From NCBI GenBank assembly GCA_040381555.1, contig JBEIHC010000002.1, positions 1 through 64,000 of the forward strand: DNA of 64,000 bases. Direction: 5' to 3'. This stretch comes from CANHCC01 sp040381555. GTDB lineage: Bacteria > Bacteroidota > Bacteroidia > J057 > RFSG01. The translations under genes and the position numbers were made by a program. Shown in pieces: positions 25,242 through 34,086 of the stretch; position 1 is the stretch's first letter; every line of letters starts with the position of its first letter. The notes under the pieces are model-generated. The model searched no databases. It was not told the origin of the DNA and saw nothing but the letters and a program-made list of their open reading frames with translations.

Positions 25242-26092
25242 AAATGAATAAAACTTTGCAAGCTGCCGGTTATATAGAGATAGAGATAAACGACTGGCAG
25301 AGAAAGTAGAAATCCATCAAAGCGATCTAATAAGCCCCCATGTCCAGGAAGTAATCCTCCAGAATCTTTTACTTCCAAAGCTCTTTTGAGTCGGGATTCT
25401 ACCAAATCGCCTAAAGGACAGGTAATAGCTATAATCAATCCAATTGCCCTCCAGTCGATTAAGCTAATAGGCCAAAACTCTTGTAAAACCAAGGCCAAAA
25501 CAAGCGTACAAATAAATCCTCCAACTGCACCTTCAATGGTTTTAGATGGACTCACAGAGGGCATCAATTTTCTTTTTCCCATCAAGCGGCCTGCCACATA
25601 AGCTAAAGTATCGCTGCACCAAACCAGCAGCAAAATTCCGAGTGGAATATAGAAATTATAATTCCCGGTAAAATCATAAGAGAGTCTATAAAACAAAGCA
25701 AAAGGAAGAAAGACATAGACACCGGAAAAATTAAGTAAAGCTAAGGTTTGAAAAGGCTGGTCAATAGAGGAATCAAAAAGAATCAGCATCATACTGAGCA
25801 CCAAACCACCGAGTATTCCACATAAAACCCAAGTGCTCATTTCTTGCGGATGGGGATGAAACAAAAAGGAAATCCAAACAATTAGGGCGGGCAAGAGTGC
25901 GGGAATCAGAAGGGTTTTAGACTTATCCAATCCGCTCAGTTTTAGAAATTCATAAATTCCTGCCAGAGTAAGAAGAGTACAAAAGAGCCAAAAAGAGTTC
26001 CAGGAAAAATAGACCATGCCCAAAACCAGCGGTACAGCGACACTTGCAGTCAGAATTCTGAATAGCAGATTTTTTTCAGTTTTTAGATTCAT
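25238..26092 (-). CDS. cdsA: Phosphatidate cytidylyltransferase
   Basis: 284 residues, about eight membrane helices. CdsA makes CDP-diacylglycerol, the precursor of all membrane phospholipids. The family signature is present near the C-terminus: LVWCSDTLAYVAGRLMGKRK, PSVSPSKTIEGAVGG and GDLVESRLKRALEVKDSG followed by LPGHGGLLDRFDG. It overlaps the upstream CPBP protease gene by 17 bp, so they are co-transcribed. Confidence 0.93.
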   Translation of the reverse strand: MNLKTEKNLLFRILTASVAVPLVLGMVYFSWNSFWLFCTLLTLAGIYEFLKLSGLDKSKTLLIPALLPALIVWISFLFHPHPQEMSTWVLCGILGGLVLSMMLILFDSSIDQPFQTLALLNFSGVYVFLPFALFYRLSYDFTGNYNFYIPLGILLLVWCSDTLAYVAGRLMGKRKLMPSVSPSKTIEGAVGGFICTLVLALVLQEFWPISLIDWRAIGLIIAITCPLGDLVESRLKRALEVKDSGGLLPGHGGLLDRFDGFLLSLPVVYLYLYITGSLQSFIHF

Positions 26093-26993
26093 AAGATAGG
26101 TGGAAATAAAAATGCTTTCTTAGGAGAATAAAGATAAAAACAAATGCAACAATTGTGGGCAAAACGATAAACCAAGGAAAGAATTCTCCAGAATCGACGG
26201 CTGTTGAGGCAGTAAAATCCATCAAAACCAGGCTACTGGCATTAAAAACAAAATGTCCCCAAATGGCAGCTAACAGATTACCACTCCAATAAACCAAATA
26301 TCCAAATAGCACTCCCAAAAAGAAGCGGGCAAAGAAACCATAAATCTGAAAATGAATCAGGCTAAAAATCAAACCGGTAATCCAAATGGCTTGAATCGGG
26401 CCCCATTTTTTAGTGAAATAATATTGCATGGCTCCGCGAAAAAACAGCTCCTCACAAACTGCAGGTAGGCCAGCAAAAACCAAGAACTGAACAAATTTGG
26501 GGATGCCTGATTCTTTCTGCGTGAGGGTCAGGAGTAATCGTTCCGCCTCCGCTTCCGGCTCTTCCAGCATTTTTTCAAGAGATTGAAGATATTCTGGCAA
26601 TTTAAAACTGGCAGCATCCCAACTAATCATTGGTATTAATGGGATAGATAAAAGTATTAGAAGGGTGATGAGCAGAATGGAGACAGGTTGAATCTTCCGA
26701 TGGGGTACTACTTGGGACAGTTCTTGAGAGAATAGGCCACAAAGAATAGCGGCTAATCCAAACCCAAAAACTTGATTCCCTGCCTGCATGAGAATAATCC
26801 AAGCTGCTTCAGTTGGGTCACCTCCTTTTACAGAGAGGAGTAGTTCTTGCAGGTCTTTCCCTTCTTGTTGTAAAATAATTTGCAAAACACCTTGGGCCAA
26901 GAACATCCCAATCAGGAAAACAAAAAACAGTAATCCTAACCTATTTAGAAAGGGGAAAGAACTTTGATTCGAGATATCTGGGTAGTCCTTCAT
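26076..26993 (-). CDS. CPBP-family intramembrane glutamic endopeptidase
   Basis: 305 residues with about eight membrane helices. The Abi/CAAX-protease motifs are seen: EELFFRGAMQYYF (motif 1, catalytic Glu pair and Arg), HFQIYGFFARFFLGVLFGY (motif 2, His) and GHFVFNAS (motif 3, His/Asn). Bacterial members process membrane peptides or act in immunity or signalling; no partner gene suggests a substrate here. It is divergent from the dihydrouridine synthase gene, sharing a palindromic TAAATTTA box in the gap. Confidence 0.87.
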   Translation of the reverse strand: MKDYPDISNQSSFPFLNRLGLLFFVFLIGMFLAQGVLQIILQQEGKDLQELLLSVKGGDPTEAAWIILMQAGNQVFGFGLAAILCGLFSQELSQVVPHRKIQPVSILLITLLILLSIPLIPMISWDAASFKLPEYLQSLEKMLEEPEAEAERLLLTLTQKESGIPKFVQFLVFAGLPAVCEELFFRGAMQYYFTKKWGPIQAIWITGLIFSLIHFQIYGFFARFFLGVLFGYLVYWSGNLLAAIWGHFVFNASSLVLMDFTASTAVDSGEFFPWFIVLPTIVAFVFIFILLRKHFYFHLSYESKN

Positions 26994-26999
26994 TTTGTG

Positions 27000-27007
27000 T
27001 AAATTTA
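27000..27007. promoter_or_regulatory. Palindromic TAAATTTA box between divergent genes
   Basis: TAAATTTA is one base from TAnnTTTG on each strand because it is its own reverse complement. It ends six bases before the CPBP ATG on the minus strand and could also serve the dihydrouridine synthase gene on the plus strand. Confidence 0.35.
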
Positions 27008-27077
27008 CGCTGAGTTTTTGAAGGAATACCCGAAAGGGAGAGATCCTTTCAAAGATGTAGTTTCCCTAAAAAGAATA

Positions 27078-28076
27078 ATGGTCAAAATTGGAAATGTAGA
27101 AGTAGGGGATTTTCCGCTCATGCTGGCTCCCATGGAGGATGTGAGTGACCCTCCATTTCGCTTAATTTGCAAGGAGTTAGGGGCTGATGTTCTGTACACT
27201 GAGTTTATTTCTTCGGAAGGTTTAATTCGGGATGCGGTGAAGAGCGTGCAGAAGTTGGATATTTATCCTCAAGAAAGACCTGTTGGTATTCAAATATTTG
27301 GAAACAATATAGAATCCATGGAAGAGGCTGCTCGTTATGTTGAGCGGGCTAACCCAGAGTTTTTGGATATAAATTACGGTTGTCCTGTAAAGGCAGTGGC
27401 CTGCAAAGGAGCAGGAGCGGGTATTTTGAAGGATATCCCGAAGATGGTTGCCATGACCAAAGCCATTGTGGATGCGGTCCAGATTCCGGTAACAGTGAAA
27501 ACACGACTCGGTTGGGATGAAGCGTCTATAAATATTCCGGAAGTAGCATTGAGGCTTCAGGATATTGGTATTCAGGCGCTGACCATTCATGCCCGCACCC
27601 GAGTTCAGATGTATAAGGGGGTAGCGGATTGGTCTTGGATTCAAAAAGTAAAAAACCAGCCTGAATTTATTATTCCTCTTTTTGGAAATGGGGATATAGA
27701 TTCACCGGAAAAGGCTTTGGAATATCGGAATAAGTATGGGGTTGATGGTATTATGATTGGGCGCGCAGCTATTGGCAATCCTTGGATATTCAATCAAATA
27801 AAACATTTTTTTAAAACGGGGGAACACCTCGCCCCTCCTAGCATAGAAGAAAGAGTAAGAGTGAGTCGGCAGCATTTGACTCATTCAGTTGCCTGGAAGG
27901 GAGAAAAATTGGGCATTTTCGAAATGCGCCGGCATTACACGAATTATTTTCGTAACCTCCCTGATTTTAAAGAGCTCAGAATGAAGCTTGTAGGTAGTGA
28001 GCAACTGGAAGAATTGATGGAAACCTTGCAGGAAGTTGAAAAGCGGTATTCCGGATTCTCCTTACATCCGGCTTAG
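27078..28076 (+). CDS. dusB: tRNA-dihydrouridine synthase (DusB-like)
   Basis: 332 residues from ATG 27078 (MVKIGNVEVG), the usual family start; a TTG at 27018 would add 20 residues and is nearer the promoter-like box. FMN enzyme reducing uridines in the tRNA D-loop. Seen: LAPMEDVSDPPFRLICKELGAD, the catalytic loop NYGCPVKAVACKGAGAG, KTRLGWDE, IHARTRVQMYKG, and GNGDIDSPEKA then GIMIGRAAIGNPW for FMN phosphate binding. The C-terminal helical domain (about 255-330) binds tRNA. Confidence 0.9.
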   Translation: MVKIGNVEVGDFPLMLAPMEDVSDPPFRLICKELGADVLYTEFISSEGLIRDAVKSVQKLDIYPQERPVGIQIFGNNIESMEEAARYVERANPEFLDINYGCPVKAVACKGAGAGILKDIPKMVAMTKAIVDAVQIPVTVKTRLGWDEASINIPEVALRLQDIGIQALTIHARTRVQMYKGVADWSWIQKVKNQPEFIIPLFGNGDIDSPEKALEYRNKYGVDGIMIGRAAIGNPWIFNQIKHFFKTGEHLAPPSIEERVRVSRQHLTHSVAWKGEKLGIFEMRRHYTNYFRNLPDFKELRMKLVGSEQLEELMETLQEVEKRYSGFSLHPA

Positions 28077-28210
28077 ACTTGGGGTAAAAACCTTCGGAAA
28101 TCTTTTCATAAAAACATTTATTTGTCCATTAACCCACGATTTCCCCGGGAAAAACTTATTTTTTTTGTATTTTTATGGTTCGATTCTGAAAACACTTTTG
28201 CCTGATACTC

Positions 28211-29767
28211 ATGTTAACAAGGCTTTCCATTTATTGTTTATTCCTGCTCGCTGGTTTCTCAGCTTTATTTGCACAGGAAGAGGTTGATGTTACGAAAGAA
28301 GTAGCGGACCCTCAAACCTATATTTTCAGCAATGGAAATACTACGGTTCAAGGGTACATCTATTCTGTTTTAGCAAAGCAAACATCTTGTTGCGATAAGG
28401 ACGATATCTACTTGGAAGTAAAAATTGATCCCAATGGATATGTCTTAGATGCTATTGCCCGTACCGGTAAATCGGAGTGTTATAAAATGTCTGTAGTGGA
28501 TATCGTTCGGAATGTTCGTTGGAAGCAGAGTGATAATCAATCTGTTCGTCAGATATTTTTTCCTGTAAAGCCATTAAAACCTTGCAGTGGGGAAGAGGGC
28601 GAAAATAGTTATAAGCCTATACCTGTGACCAATAACCCCGTGAACAATAAAGTTCAAGCAAGTACTACTCGCCCCAATAGTCAGGGAGACAATTCAATGG
28701 CAAATGAGTATGCGCAACGGGAGCGGGAGAAAAAAGAAAGAGAGGAAGCGAATCAAAGGGCAAGGGAAGAAGCAGAAAGAAGAGCTCAGGAAGAGGCGCA
28801 ACAGAAAACGGAACAAATGATGGCAGAGCAAAACAAGCAGGAGGAAGAAACGCCCAAACCTGTTGAGCCGATTGCATCCAACGATAAGCCTAAGGAAACA
28901 GCACCTGAAGCTAAGCCCAAAGAAAACGAGGATGATCCCGAGTTTTTGAACAAGTTTGCCTTGGAATCTGAAGAGGAAAGACTTGCCCGCGAAGCAGCGG
29001 AATCTAAGGCTTTAAAGGAAGAAGAGGCAAGGTTATTGGCAGAACAGGAGGCAGAATCAAAGAAGCAGGCAGAAATCAAAGCGAAAAAACAAGCAGAGTT
29101 AAAATCCAAAAAAGAAGCTGAATTAAAAAATAAGAAAAGTGTAAATGAGCAAGAAATGCGTGCCCGCTTGGAGGCTGAGCTCAGAGAGCAGATAAAATCA
29201 GAGCTGGAGGCAGAATTAAAGAAAAGTTCAGGTACAGCCAGTGGTACGGCAAAAGGCGAAGAGTCAGAAGAAACAGAAGAATCAATGCCTGAGACAAAAT
29301 CTACCAGCACCACTACCCCCAAAACCAGCCCGAATAAATTTGGTAAATATCCCGGTTATGAGAGCACTGGCGATAAAAATCCAGATGCTGCGCATAGATC
29401 AACCCACGCGAATGCAAGAGTACCAGAATTCACTACCCCTCAATTCATTGAACAGTCTGGAGCTTCGCTTTACATAAAATCAAAATTAAAAGAAGGCGGA
29501 ATCTGTGGGCTCGCTCAGGCAGTTGCTGAGGTTACGGTTGACAGAAGCGGGAGCGTAACTTCTCATCGTATTTTTAAAACAAACAACGATAAGGTTGAAG
29601 CCATCATTCCTGGCATTCTTACCGGAATGAAGTTCAAGCCTGAAACGATTCGGTATAACGGTCAGATTGTTTATATTGAATTTAAGGCAGACATCTTCTG
29701 CCCCTCAAGCCCCACTAAAGGAATTGATTTAGATCAGGTTCAAGATTACCTCCAGGTAACTCGATAA
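28211..29767 (+). CDS. Secreted coiled-coil protein with a TonB-C-like terminal domain
   Basis: 518 residues. Signal peptide (YCLFLLAGFSALFAQ), an N-terminal domain about 25-125 (DDIYLEVKIDPNGYVLDAIARTG, then VRNVRWKQ), a low-complexity Glu/Ala/Lys/Arg region about 160-350 predicted as a long coiled coil, a Thr/Ser/Pro linker, and a C-terminal domain about 410-510 with AEVTVDRSGSVTSHRIFKT and ILTGMKFKPETIRYNGQIVYIEF. The N- and C-terminal domains are similar to each other and to the TonB C-terminal fold, so the protein resembles two such domains joined by a spacer. No membrane anchor for TonB function is visible. Confidence 0.72.
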   Translation: MLTRLSIYCLFLLAGFSALFAQEEVDVTKEVADPQTYIFSNGNTTVQGYIYSVLAKQTSCCDKDDIYLEVKIDPNGYVLDAIARTGKSECYKMSVVDIVRNVRWKQSDNQSVRQIFFPVKPLKPCSGEEGENSYKPIPVTNNPVNNKVQASTTRPNSQGDNSMANEYAQREREKKEREEANQRAREEAERRAQEEAQQKTEQMMAEQNKQEEETPKPVEPIASNDKPKETAPEAKPKENEDDPEFLNKFALESEEERLAREAAESKALKEEEARLLAEQEAESKKQAEIKAKKQAELKSKKEAELKNKKSVNEQEMRARLEAELREQIKSELEAELKKSSGTASGTAKGEESEETEESMPETKSTSTTTPKTSPNKFGKYPGYESTGDKNPDAAHRSTHANARVPEFTTPQFIEQSGASLYIKSKLKEGGICGLAQAVAEVTVDRSGSVTSHRIFKTNNDKVEAIIPGILTGMKFKPETIRYNGQIVYIEFKADIFCPSSPTKGIDLDQVQDYLQVTR

Positions 29768-29780
29768 ACCGTTTCTTTTG

Positions 29781-30374
29781 ATGCAATTTAAATTTGGTTT
29801 TCTATTCCTGATTACCCTCCTGCTTTATAGCTGTAATACCTATCGGGATGGGTTTACTGTCTATGAAATTCGGGAGAACCGACATTTTTGTTCCGGCTGG
29901 AGATGGGGTCTGTCTCGCACCCCTTATCGAAAATTTGAGTTTGTATTAGACTCCTCTTGCGTCTATGATGAAAATCTTATCGGAAAAGCTTGGAGCAAAA
30001 TAGGTGGATTTACCACCGGTCATACCCATTGGAACAGCTGCCGTGTGGGCTGGCAAGCAGAAAATGGACATATCGCTTTAGGATATTACTGTTATGTAGG
30101 CGGAAAACGAATTGCCGGTAAAATGACAGAAGCTATGCCTGGTGAAGTGAATCAGGCAGAATTGTTTTGGGATAAATCCTGTCGATCTTATATTATTCGG
30201 ATAAATGGAATAGAGGAAAGAATTCCACAGCCTCGGAACATGGGCCTTTACCTGTACACTTATCCCTTCTTAGGAGGTCGCTTTAAAGCACCCCAAAATA
30301 TGGCTATCCGTATACGCAATCTCAACCCTGAAGCAGGTCCCCTTTGGAAGAAGTGGTTTGCTCATGGTTTGTGA
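29781..30374 (+). CDS. Lipoprotein of unknown function
   Basis: 197 residues from ATG 29781 (a TTG just before it is unlikely). Lipoprotein signal FLFLITLLLYSCN with Cys near residue 16. The mature domain has many Trp, Cys and Tyr residues, such as FCSGWRWGLSRTPYRKFEF, GGFTTGHTHWNSCRVGWQ and ALGYYCYVGGKR, and reads as beta-sandwich-like. Three or more Cys suggest disulfides. No family recognised. It lies 13 bp after the coiled-coil gene and is probably in its operon. Confidence 0.68.
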   Translation: MQFKFGFLFLITLLLYSCNTYRDGFTVYEIRENRHFCSGWRWGLSRTPYRKFEFVLDSSCVYDENLIGKAWSKIGGFTTGHTHWNSCRVGWQAENGHIALGYYCYVGGKRIAGKMTEAMPGEVNQAELFWDKSCRSYIIRINGIEERIPQPRNMGLYLYTYPFLGGRFKAPQNMAIRIRNLNPEAGPLWKKWFAHGL

Positions 30375-30707
30375 TGGAGTACCTTTTTCTTGAAATGGGA
30401 AAAATTTAAAAGTCAAATTCTTCTGATTTCAATTGCCGCCTCTCCCAATAACGAAGGAGAAATAATAGATGCTTAACTAAGAGAAAAGTAAATCCTTTTA
30501 CTTTTTAAGCAACAACAGAAATGACTCTATGCAACCCAAACTGAAGTTTATTGGGGTTACTCATTTTTGTGAACAGTTATAAATTATAGCCTCTTAAGGA
30601 TTCAAATAATAGGACTAATCTTTATTGTTATTGTTAACCCTGTTGGGGTTTATTCGAATACTTTAGGTGCGACACAAAGTCAATTACTTGCTAAGAAAGC
30701 CGTTATA
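30375..30707. other. Gap between converging genes
   Basis: 333 bp, A+T-rich, no gene seen. A weak hairpin AACCC-tgttg-GGGTT near 30635 lacks a clear T tract on either side. Confidence 0.4.
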
Positions 30708-32462
30708 TTATTTCTCTTTGGGGTTAAAGCGAGCATCAATTGCCTTACGAGAATACCCTAAATAGGTCGAGTAGGCAGTTAAAATCAAGAAAAGAAATAA
30801 GGCGATTCTGCCAATAAATGCACCGTGTTTTACAAAAAACGATTTTTCAGTATAGAGATTTACTTTTCTGTCTATTGTAGTTTCCTGCCACCAGGGTGTG
30901 TCTTGGTACCGATTTCCATACACATCAATGAACAAGGATGTACCTGTATTGGCACTTCGAATAATTTCTCTACGATTTTCAATAGCCCGTAGAACAGATA
31001 AACCAGCATGTTGGATGTAACCAGAACTTTGTTTCCACCATCCGTCATTGGTAATTACGGATAAGACTTGTGCTCCGCCACGAGTATAGTCGGCAGCATG
31101 ATCCGGAAAAGCAGACTCATAGCAAATCATCACCCCAACCGGTACATCCTGACGCGTAAAAAGCGTGAAGGCAGAATCGGATTTTCCATAACTTCCTAAG
31201 CCTCCTCCGATATCAATATTATAATCTTTTAAAAAACTAAGATAATCTAAGAAAGGAACTCTTTCTACCATGGGGACTAATTTGGCCTTCTGGTAGGTTT
31301 TCATTCGAGCAGATCCTAAAATAACAGCAGAATTACAGTAATCATAATACCCATTATCCTTTGGCCTAGCCGTTTCGGGGAGGGGCTCTTTTTCAAAGTA
31401 CCTCAATTCGGTCATACCTGTTAAAATTCCCATTCGAGGATATTTTGCAATGAGTGTCCAAAAGCCTTTTAACGCTTCGGCCATACTCAACTCACTGGTC
31501 CAAATGGGCTCTGGAATGGCTGTTTCTGGAAATACAACTAAGTCTATTGTATCAGCACCCGGGGAATTGGTTAATCGGAAAAAGGTATTGAGTTGTTTAT
31601 CCAACCCATCCGTATCAAACTTTTCATAGGGGTCAATATTCGGTTGCACAATTCTGGCATTCAGCGAGCCGGATGCTTGGAAAATGCTTCTTTCTGGACT
31701 TACTATCCAAAAATTCAAGGCTAAAGGAAGAAATCCAATGAAAAGGGCAGTGGCTATTAAGCCAAACGAACTTGAAAGCCTCTGTCGCTTAGTCCAGGCA
31801 TAATAAATAATTATATTAATTATTAGGATCCAAGCACTAATCCCCAACACTCCGGTAAATTCTGCAAACTGAATAAAATTTGGCGCAGAAGTAAAAGCAT
31901 TTCCCAGCGTAAGCCATGACCAGGAAAGATCCCAATGAAAATGCACAAATTCAAAACTAATCCACGCAAAAATGAAATAAACTGCCGCAAGATATTTCTT
32001 AAAGTGCCCCTGAAATTTCACCCAAATTAATAGGGGAATACTCATCATGAAGGGATTGATAATAGAGGCGATGAATCCCGCAAAAAAACTAGCCATCGCC
32101 TCATCTGTTGGTACGCTTAAGGCTGTCAACATTAACCAATAACAGGTCAAAACATTCCAAATAAAGAAGCAAACAAATAGGTATCGAAAAGCCTGTTTAG
32201 TTCTGGAAATTTCTCTTCTCTCTGGAAGCAAGCGAAAAGATTTGCGATACAAAAACTGAAAGCTTAGTGTGCGCCAAATAAAGACAAATGGAATGCGTAT
32301 CCAATAGCTAATTGAGTCCTCGCGCGAATGTTGGGGCAGCGTGAAGAGTACTTGTAATAAAGGAACCCAAGCCAACCAGCTAATCCAAGGGAAAGGGGAG
32401 GGAGGAAATGCTGCTGCTAACAGCAATCCACTTAGAAGCACTCGTAACCAATTATTTTTCAT
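30708..32462 (-). CDS. lnt: Apolipoprotein N-acyltransferase
   Basis: 584 residues: N-terminal membrane helices (to about 255), then a nitrilase-fold domain. Lnt adds the third acyl chain to lipoproteins. The catalytic triad is visible: Glu in VVFPETAIPEP, Lys in YQKAKLVPMVERVPF and Cys in GVMICYESAFPD. Compared with typical enzymes it has an extra basic/aromatic segment around residues 55-95 (WRTLSFQFLYRKSFRLLPER). It overlaps rsmI by 11 bp, so the two are one transcript. Numerous lipoproteins in this window are its likely substrates. Confidence 0.92.
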   Translation of the reverse strand: MKNNWLRVLLSGLLLAAAFPPSPFPWISWLAWVPLLQVLFTLPQHSREDSISYWIRIPFVFIWRTLSFQFLYRKSFRLLPERREISRTKQAFRYLFVCFFIWNVLTCYWLMLTALSVPTDEAMASFFAGFIASIINPFMMSIPLLIWVKFQGHFKKYLAAVYFIFAWISFEFVHFHWDLSWSWLTLGNAFTSAPNFIQFAEFTGVLGISAWILIINIIIYYAWTKRQRLSSSFGLIATALFIGFLPLALNFWIVSPERSIFQASGSLNARIVQPNIDPYEKFDTDGLDKQLNTFFRLTNSPGADTIDLVVFPETAIPEPIWTSELSMAEALKGFWTLIAKYPRMGILTGMTELRYFEKEPLPETARPKDNGYYDYCNSAVILGSARMKTYQKAKLVPMVERVPFLDYLSFLKDYNIDIGGGLGSYGKSDSAFTLFTRQDVPVGVMICYESAFPDHAADYTRGGAQVLSVITNDGWWKQSSGYIQHAGLSVLRAIENRREIIRSANTGTSLFIDVYGNRYQDTPWWQETTIDRKVNLYTEKSFFVKHGAFIGRIALFLFLILTAYSTYLGYSRKAIDARFNPKEK

Positions 32463-33129
32463 CTCCTTGTACGATTAAAACAAGCTCTCCTTTTGCTGGA
32501 TGTTGTTGGAAGTACACAACAGCTTCTGCTATAGTACTGCGGTGATGTGTTTCGAATTTTTTAGAGATTTCTCTGGAAACACAGATGTTTCGTTCGCTAC
32601 CCAGATAGGATGCCAAATCTTCTAGAGTACGATTGAGTCGATGGGGAGATTCATAGAGAACTAAAGTTCTTTTCTCGGTTTTTAATTCCATCAATCTGGT
32701 TTGCCGGCCTTTTTTCACCGGTAAAAACCCTTCAAATATAAAGCGGTCACAAGGAATGCCCGAGCTGATTAATGCAGGCACAAATGCGGTAGCACCAGGC
32801 AGGGTCTCTACTTCTATTCCCCGAGCTAAGGCTTCCCGAACAATAAGAAATCCTGGATCGGAAATGCCCGGGGTGCCAGCGTCTGAGATAACCCCAAGAG
32901 ATAAATCCTCTGACTCTACTTTTGACAATAAGTCTTGTACCCGAGCATGTTCATTATGAGCATGTAGGGATACCATGTGGGTAGTGATTTGATAATGCTT
33001 GAGTAATACCGAACTCGTTCGGGTATCTTCTGCTGCAATCAAATTTACCTCTTGTAATAAACGCACGGCCCGATAAGTCATGTCTTCCAAGTTGCCGACA
33101 GGCGTGGGAATTAGGATAATTTTAGCCAC
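32452..33129 (-). CDS. rsmI: 16S rRNA (cytidine(1402)-2'-O)-methyltransferase
   Basis: 225 residues from GTG 33129. SAM-dependent tetrapyrrole-methylase fold: LIPTPVGNLEDMTYRAVRLL, AEDTRTSSVLLKHY, GVISDAGTPGISDPGFLIV, LPGATAFVPALISSG and FEGFLPVKKGRQTRL. It methylates the ribose of C1402 in 16S rRNA. Shorter than the E. coli protein because the C-terminal extension is absent, which is common in Bacteroidota. A TAACTTTA box (one mismatch) ends four bases before the GTG. Confidence 0.92.
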   Translation of the reverse strand: MAKIILIPTPVGNLEDMTYRAVRLLQEVNLIAAEDTRTSSVLLKHYQITTHMVSLHAHNEHARVQDLLSKVESEDLSLGVISDAGTPGISDPGFLIVREALARGIEVETLPGATAFVPALISSGIPCDRFIFEGFLPVKKGRQTRLMELKTEKRTLVLYESPHRLNRTLEDLASYLGSERNICVSREISKKFETHHRSTIAEAVVYFQQHPAKGELVLIVQGDEK

Positions 33130-33159
33130 GATGTAAAGTTAATCCTTATCTGCCAATTT

Positions 33160-33189
33160 GGTTAGATGCTGACACCCGGTTAGATGCTA
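33160..33189. repeat. Direct repeat GGTTAGATGCT x2 within a weak inverted repeat
   Basis: GGTTAGATGCT occurs at 33160-33170 and again at 33179-33189, with TTGGTTAG on the left answered by CTAACCCAA on the right. It lies between rsmI and the lipoprotein gene. Confidence 0.45.
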
Positions 33190-33294
33190 ACCCAATTGAA
33201 GAAGTAGTTTTGCCCCCAATGCCCCTTGTTTAAGATTAACTTAGTAATTTTAGCAATTAAGAATTATCAGTGTATTAACTCAGGGATCTGATTC

Positions 33295-34056
33295 ATGCAG
33301 CCAAAAAGTACCTCTCTTCCTTATATAGGATTGCTAATATTACTTTTAGGAACTCAGCTGGGGTGTAAAAAGGAAAAAAAAGCCAATTATTCGGCTACAA
33401 TCTCAGTAGGAGATTATTCCCAGATGTTGCTTCAAAAGATTGATTTCACTCAGTATCCAGGATATCCCAACGAGAATCGATATGAAATAGATGTCAATAA
33501 AGATGGAGTGCAGGATCTTGCGTTTGTCTGTTATGATGCCGGGAGCCCAGGAGCTGGGCCATTACCCGGCTCCTATTTAGCGACTCTTCACTCAGATTTG
33601 AATTTGTATGTTCAGGAAAGACCCGATTCATTGTTTCGTTCCCTAAAAAGAGATACTACCTTTGGCGATACTGTTTTTTGTTATACGCGCTCTTACTCTG
33701 GTTGTCGCAAAAAGAACGCTTATGACACACTCTCTTCCTCAGGTTTCGTGTTGGTTCCATCAAATCTGACCCCCGGATTCACTCTCAATAATAATAACTA
33801 TTGGCAAAGCATAGAATATACACTTGGTAGCACTTCTTATTCTAAACCTACAGTTGATTTTTCTAATCCGGATACCCTAAAAATTCAACTATTTGATGCA
33901 GATGGCACCTGTAACCGACCCCCTATTAGTCAGGATATTTTCTATGGTATCAGGCTCAAGGAAGGTGATCAATATCGTTTAGGTTGGGTCAGATTCAGAA
34001 TGGAAGGAGTAGGTATTATATACCTTCAGGAAGTAGTTCTGCAAAGTAGTTACTAA
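33295..34056 (+). CDS. Lipoprotein of unknown function
   Basis: 253 residues. Lipoprotein signal YIGLLILLLGTQLGCKKEKK with the acylated Cys near residue 24. The mature part has VNKDGVQDLAFVCYD, similar to the Asp-rich calcium-binding loop of FG-GAP/dockerin-type proteins, two more Cys pairs (SGCRKK, GTCNRPP) and a C-terminal segment GIRLKEGDQYRLGWVRFRM. No family recognised with confidence. A TAATTTTA promoter-like box lies near 33245. It ends 30 bp before the amidohydrolase gene. Confidence 0.65.
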   Translation: MQPKSTSLPYIGLLILLLGTQLGCKKEKKANYSATISVGDYSQMLLQKIDFTQYPGYPNENRYEIDVNKDGVQDLAFVCYDAGSPGAGPLPGSYLATLHSDLNLYVQERPDSLFRSLKRDTTFGDTVFCYTRSYSGCRKKNAYDTLSSSGFVLVPSNLTPGFTLNNNNYWQSIEYTLGSTSYSKPTVDFSNPDTLKIQLFDADGTCNRPPISQDIFYGIRLKEGDQYRLGWVRFRMEGVGIIYLQEVVLQSSY

Positions 34057-34086
34057 ATATTTTTACAAATTGAATACTTCCACCCA

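Noticed and set aside
25238..26993. CPBP protease with cdsA as a defence (abortive infection) module
   Set aside because: The partner is a housekeeping lipid gene and there is no toxin, nuclease or mobile element nearby.
28786..29322. Ser/Phe/Ala-rich frame opposite the coiled-coil gene
   Set aside because: Low-complexity mirror of the Glu/Lys/Ala codons on the other strand.
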